Positions 61,348 through 64,000 of a stretch of DNA of 64,000 bases are shown here, in pieces. The notes beneath the pieces are model-generated. The model was not told the origin of the DNA, made no database searches, and was given only the letters and a program-made list of their open reading frames with translations. Each line of letters begins with the position of its first letter. Positions within the stretch are counted from its first letter, which is position 1. The stretch covers positions 1-64,000 of the forward strand of contig CAMCWV010000007.1 of assembly GCA_945882915.1 (NCBI GenBank), given 5' to 3'. Position numbers and translations under genes: made by a program. Origin of the DNA: Waddlia chondrophila WSU 86-1044 (GTDB lineage Bacteria; Chlamydiota; Chlamydiia; Chlamydiales; CAMCWV01).

Positions 61348-62658
61348 TTATGTGCTGGGCCTGAGCTTTCGGCGACGGCTGAAAAAGAAATAAGCGACCA
61401 ACGAGAGTACACCCACACACACTAAAGCACTAATTGCAAGGCGAACTACGCCAAATTCAGTGCAGAAGATTTTTATGCCCATCCAGAATGTAGGCCTAAC
61501 TTCGTTAAAGGCTAACAAAGGAATGTGAATGATTTGAGTCCCCGTAGTATCCACGAGCTCAATTTCCCCAACTTCTTGATCTTTAGCCACAGGTAGTGCG
61601 AGCTCTTTCCAGTGTAACTTTGCAGAAAACTCAGGCATCTCTGCTGGGTAGTACTCCACAACAACATCACTCTTAAGATAGGTCTGTAAAGGCTCTCTAC
61701 CCCCTTCAAAGCTCATGGTAAGTGTCTGGAGCCCTTCCTTTAACAAACGCTTTTGTTCCTTTACCTCAGCATACGCAGCTTCGAGCATCTTTTTTGTCTC
61801 TGCAAAAATCTCAGCTCTTTCTTTGCAGCCCATAACAACAGCGATAAGTGTGCGTGAATCCTGTTTGGCAGCAGCGACTAAGCAATGGCCCGACTCATTG
61901 ATATAACCTGTTTTCACACCAATTGCTTTCTCATAGTACCCTTTGGACTTAGGGATGATCAACCGATTAGTCTGAATAATAACTGTGGAGGGCTTTTTAT
62001 TAGTCTGAGGAAGTGTATACCTAACAGTAGAGACAATCTCGCGGAAGGTGGCATTTTTTAATGCCTCCCTTGTCATCCAGGCAAGATCGTAAGCGGTAGT
62101 TTTATGCTCTGGATGGTAAAGGCCGTGAGGATTGTGGTATGTCGTACTTGTGCAGCCGATCTCTTTTAAGTAGCCGTTAAGCCCTTGCATGAAATTTGGG
62201 ATATTCCCACTGCACTGCTCTGCAAGAACGTTCGAAGCATCATCCCCAGAAATCAACATAGTCCCGTAAAGAAGGTCTCGAACAGACATCTCCTCCCCTC
62301 GCTTAAGGCCCATATGGCTAGAGCCTGGGATAAGATAATGGGCATTGGCGCCCTTGTACCCAGCCTTGATTTTGGCTGCCTTAGAAACAACTCCCATAGC
62401 CTCCTGGCTAACCGTAGCCACTTGGTCTAATGCACTTCCTTTTGTATGGAGAAAATATATCGCTGTAGCGATCTTTGTGGTACTTGCTGGATCACGCAGG
62501 TGCCTACTGTTTTTCTCAAATAGCACAACCCCTGTCTCTGCATTCATTAAAATTGCAGCCTCGGCATTGACATCCATTTGGATGGGCCCGCCAGACAGCT
62601 GCCATGTGAACATGAAAAAACAGCCCAAAAATGGCAGATAAAAATACGGCCGTCGCAT
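61348..62658 (-). CDS. dacC: D-alanyl-D-alanine carboxypeptidase (PBP5/6-type)
   Basis: This 436-residue enzyme removes the terminal D-Ala from peptidoglycan stem peptides. A signal or anchor is at residues 1-25 (FYLPFLGCFFMFTWQLSGG). STTK in DPASTTKIATAIYFL is the SxxK motif; SGDDASN is the SxN motif; KTGYINESGHCLVAAAK is the KTG motif. A C-terminal membrane helix (LAISALVCVGVLSLVAYFFF) and basic tail replace the usual amphipathic anchor. It converges on ksgA with only 3 bases between stops. In Chlamydia the equivalent gene lies beside CT550 and rsbW, as here. Confidence 0.93.
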   Translation of the reverse strand: MRRPYFYLPFLGCFFMFTWQLSGGPIQMDVNAEAAILMNAETGVVLFEKNSRHLRDPASTTKIATAIYFLHTKGSALDQVATVSQEAMGVVSKAAKIKAGYKGANAHYLIPGSSHMGLKRGEEMSVRDLLYGTMLISGDDASNVLAEQCSGNIPNFMQGLNGYLKEIGCTSTTYHNPHGLYHPEHKTTAYDLAWMTREALKNATFREIVSTVRYTLPQTNKKPSTVIIQTNRLIIPKSKGYYEKAIGVKTGYINESGHCLVAAAKQDSRTLIAVVMGCKERAEIFAETKKMLEAAYAEVKEQKRLLKEGLQTLTMSFEGGREPLQTYLKSDVVVEYYPAEMPEFSAKLHWKELALPVAKDQEVGEIELVDTTGTQIIHIPLLAFNEVRPTFWMGIKIFCTEFGVVRLAISALVCVGVLSLVAYFFFSRRRKLRPST

Positions 62659-62749
62659 CCCACGAATCTCCTATAGTCCTTGCCAGCTGAGAGCTGATCT
62701 TAAGGCAAGCACTGGAAAAGCTCAATAAATTTTGGTGTTAAGTTTTTTG

Positions 62750-62779
62750 TTGACAAATGCCGATAAACTACTCTATACT
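62750..62779 (+). promoter_or_regulatory. Strong sigma-70-type promoter of the CT550-like gene
   Basis: TTGACA at 62750-62755 and TATACT at 62774-62779 are 18 bases apart. It is the best-scoring promoter by eye in the window. A 35-base leader with GAGGAG precedes the ATG at 62820. Confidence 0.8.
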
Positions 62780-62819
62780 GAAGCATAGGGGTGGATGTCT
62801 TATACTCGAGGAGATCGTC

Positions 62820-63254
62820 ATGAACAATCTAGCGCAATTCGAAGCCTCTTTCCATGAATATATGCAGGATCTCTCAAAATGGGTTCCTGATGGAATTGTT
62901 AACATCGACTTGGAAACCTTAAATTCTCTTAACCTTCTTTCTGCAACAGAGTTTACTGACGAAAAAGTCAATGACCTCACCTTTCAATTCCACGTCATTG
63001 AAGCAAATGACAAAGTCACCCTCTTTAACGACAAATTCGTTGTTTGGGTTGTTCCAAATAAAAGAGGAGAAACCTCCACAACTTTCACTCTTATTGCTAT
63101 TAATAATGCAACTAAACCTAAATTAGAAATCGCGTTTTCAACATCAGGGGTTTATAATACTTCCCGTTTTGTTTTAAACATTCTCGAACACTTCCTCAAG
63201 GAAATCGATGAGAACGAAGATACCCTCTCAAAAATAGGCCAGCTAGAGAAGTAG
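62820..63254 (+). CDS. CT550-like small protein, probable chaperone-like fold
   Basis: This 144-residue acidic protein starts at ATG 62820, preceded by GAGGAG; the upstream frame from 62757 lies inside the promoter and is rejected. Its layout (helix, a run of beta strands, C-terminal helix; LTFQFHVIEANDKVTLFNDK, LNILEHFLKEIDENEDTLS) resembles type III secretion chaperones, but the fold is a guess. I recall CT550, of unknown function, between rsbW and dacF in Chlamydia, and the position here is the same. It is convergent with rsbW, 8 bases apart. Confidence 0.82.
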   Translation: MNNLAQFEASFHEYMQDLSKWVPDGIVNIDLETLNSLNLLSATEFTDEKVNDLTFQFHVIEANDKVTLFNDKFVVWVVPNKRGETSTTFTLIAINNATKPKLEIAFSTSGVYNTSRFVLNILEHFLKEIDENEDTLSKIGQLEK

Positions 63255-63262
63255 CAGCACAA

Positions 63263-63679
63263 TTAGGATACCTTCATCTGCATTGTTAGAATGTTCTTGA
63301 CCCCTTCCCTGCGATAGGTGAGAATATTTACCCTATTTCGAATAAGCACCAAGCCAAGTCCACCAATTCCTCTTTTCTCAAGAGGAATTTTGCTAACTTC
63401 AGGAAGTGGATTTTTTGTTGGATCAAAAGGGATCCCCGAATCTGTAAGCGTTACGCTAAAAGAATCTGGAGAAAGAAAGTCGCAGGCCAGCTCAAAATAA
63501 CGAGGATTTTCAGGGATGCCACCTTTTGAAGGGTAAGCATAACTAATAACGTTAACTATAGCCTCTTCTAGAGCAAGCTCAAGCTGATCAAGCTTCTTAC
63601 GCGCCACCTTTTCACGAGCAAAATCCTTCACAAAAGTAAGAGCCTTAGACAACTGGTCAAGATGGGCAATAAAACGCAT
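63263..63679 (-). CDS. rsbW: Anti-sigma factor serine kinase RsbW-like
   Basis: This 138-residue GHKL-fold ATPase resembles RsbW. LELALEEAIVNVISYAY is the N box, DSGIPFDP the G1 box, and GIGGLGLVLIRNRV the G2 box. RsbW proteins bind sigma factors or antagonist proteins and phosphorylate anti-anti-sigma partners. In Chlamydia the corresponding protein (CT549) belongs to a Rsb partner-switching network linked to sigma or growth control. No cognate gene (RsbV, RsbU) is in this window. Confidence 0.92.
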   Translation of the reverse strand: MRFIAHLDQLSKALTFVKDFAREKVARKKLDQLELALEEAIVNVISYAYPSKGGIPENPRYFELACDFLSPDSFSVTLTDSGIPFDPTKNPLPEVSKIPLEKRGIGGLGLVLIRNRVNILTYRREGVKNILTMQMKVS

Positions 63680-63773
63680 ATCTTACCCTAATAGCAGCAT
63701 GCTCTTTTAATTTGAACCTCTCTGAAAAGAGAAGGGCCTCTGCGCTCGACAGTTTAAAAAAACCGCGGAAGCT

Positions 63774-63800
63774 GAGTATATACTCCTCTTAGCTGAAGTC
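63774..63800. repeat. Partial Pal-A with palindromic junction
   Basis: GAGTATATACTCC at 63775-63787 is the same head-to-head junction seen at 16534, 26237 and 55380. TCTTAGCTGAAG follows; the rest of the element is missing. Confidence 0.75.
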
Positions 63801-63824
63801 CAGAAAGCCTGAAAGGCCCTAATA

Positions 63825-64000
63825 TTACCAACCATTAACGACGAGATTGGCGATTTTTTCTGCCAGTGCGTCATTAAGAGCATGTTTTGCAGCTTCTCTT
63901 GCCATGCCATAAGGCTCCATTTGGCCAAGAGAAAATGCTGTTGGGCTCTGGCTGGAACCATCTGGAATAAAACTAAAATCGGCCGCAGCAGAAACAGATG
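63825..64000 (-). CDS. 3' end of an unidentified gene, cut by the window edge
   Basis: The minus-strand frame is open from the right edge to a TAA stop at 63825-63827. It encodes 57 residues with sequence such as FIPDGSSQSPTAFSLGQME and AAKHALNDALAEKIANLVV, ending NGW. The C-terminal amphipathic helix is convincing coding sequence. In Chlamydia the uncharacterised gene CT548 occupies this place next to rsbW. I cannot assign a family from the fragment. The overlapping frame at 63707-63961 is a shadow. Confidence 0.7.
   Translation of the reverse strand, partial: SVSAAADFSFIPDGSSQSPTAFSLGQMEPYGMAREAAKHALNDALAEKIANLVVNGW

Noticed and set aside
63707-63961. 84-codon minus-strand frame near the right edge
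   Set aside because: A different frame on the same strand (63825-64000) has better protein character and runs off the edge; this frame also crosses a Pal-A remnant.

Overview
The window looks like chromosome from a chlamydia-like (environmental) member of the Chlamydiota, most likely Parachlamydiales. I infer this from gene order and gene content, not from a database search. Blocks that I recall as neighbours in Chlamydia trachomatis appear together here: hisS-aspS-mip-trmL; uppS-cdsA-cmk-plsC next to a fused secDF, recJ and the chlamydial developmental repressor euo; a CT504-like gene, gapA, then rplQ to rplC with no rpsJ, rpsN, rpmD, adk or map; fmt-lpxA-fabZ-lpxC; the CT355-like/ksgA pair; and dacC, a CT550-like gene and rsbW. 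The genome is less compact than that of Chlamydia itself, and its intergenic DNA is full of short repeats.

Layout. 1-1260: an outer-membrane beta-barrel gene. 1260-1975: repeat remnants. 1976-6896: hisS, aspS, a possible small ORF, mip, trmL. 7200-12646 (minus): rsmD, a von Willebrand A membrane protein and a 953-residue TPR protein. 13173-16173 (minus): phospholipid and undecaprenyl-phosphate lipid genes. 16740-23298 (plus): secDF and recJ. 23527-25563 (minus): brnQ and euo. 25757-26484: nested palindromes ending at tRNA-Leu. 26533-32222 (minus): two glycosyltransferases, two uncharacterised genes and gapA. 32747-45897 (minus): the S10/spc/alpha ribosomal supercluster with secY and rpoA. 46732-48933: an SLBB membrane protein and a large Inc-like protein in the slot where Chlamydia carries CT529. 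49100-51020: a foreign-looking segment with a truncated dehydrogenase, a DUF4239 gene and two direct repeats of a tRNA 3' end. 51788-54995: fmt and the lipid A genes. 55390-57720: an unknown gene and a cyclic-nucleotide-binding-domain protein. 57895-61344 (plus): an RsmB-like methyltransferase, a SurA-like exported protein and ksgA. 61348-64000: a D-Ala-D-Ala carboxypeptidase, a CT550-like gene, rsbW and the 3' end of one more gene.

The most unusual content is the repeat system. One palindromic family (called Pal-A here) has about 15 full, partial or degenerate copies. Its ends read ATATACTCCTCGTAGCTGA inward, which gives a stop codon in two of three frames, and GAGGAGTATAT outward, which resembles a Shine-Dalgarno site. 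Copies sit at the 3' ends of rsmD, rplO, the vWA gene, the SLBB gene, an unknown gene and tRNA-Leu, and in rsmD and rplO the element itself encodes the last five residues (YTPRS or YTSRS) and the stop. Other small elements, called Ins-B, Ins-C and Ins-D here, are nested inside or beside Pal-A copies. One Ins-C insertion is flanked by a perfect 9-bp direct repeat. No transposase gene is visible, so these look like non-autonomous elements mobilised from elsewhere.

Functionally the window combines translation (ribosomal proteins, tRNA synthetases, rRNA and tRNA methyltransferases), envelope building (lipid A, phospholipids, undecaprenyl phosphate, D,D-carboxypeptidase, SecY and SecDF), and chlamydial life-cycle or host-interaction genes (euo, rsbW, mip, the Inc-like protein, the outer-membrane barrel).
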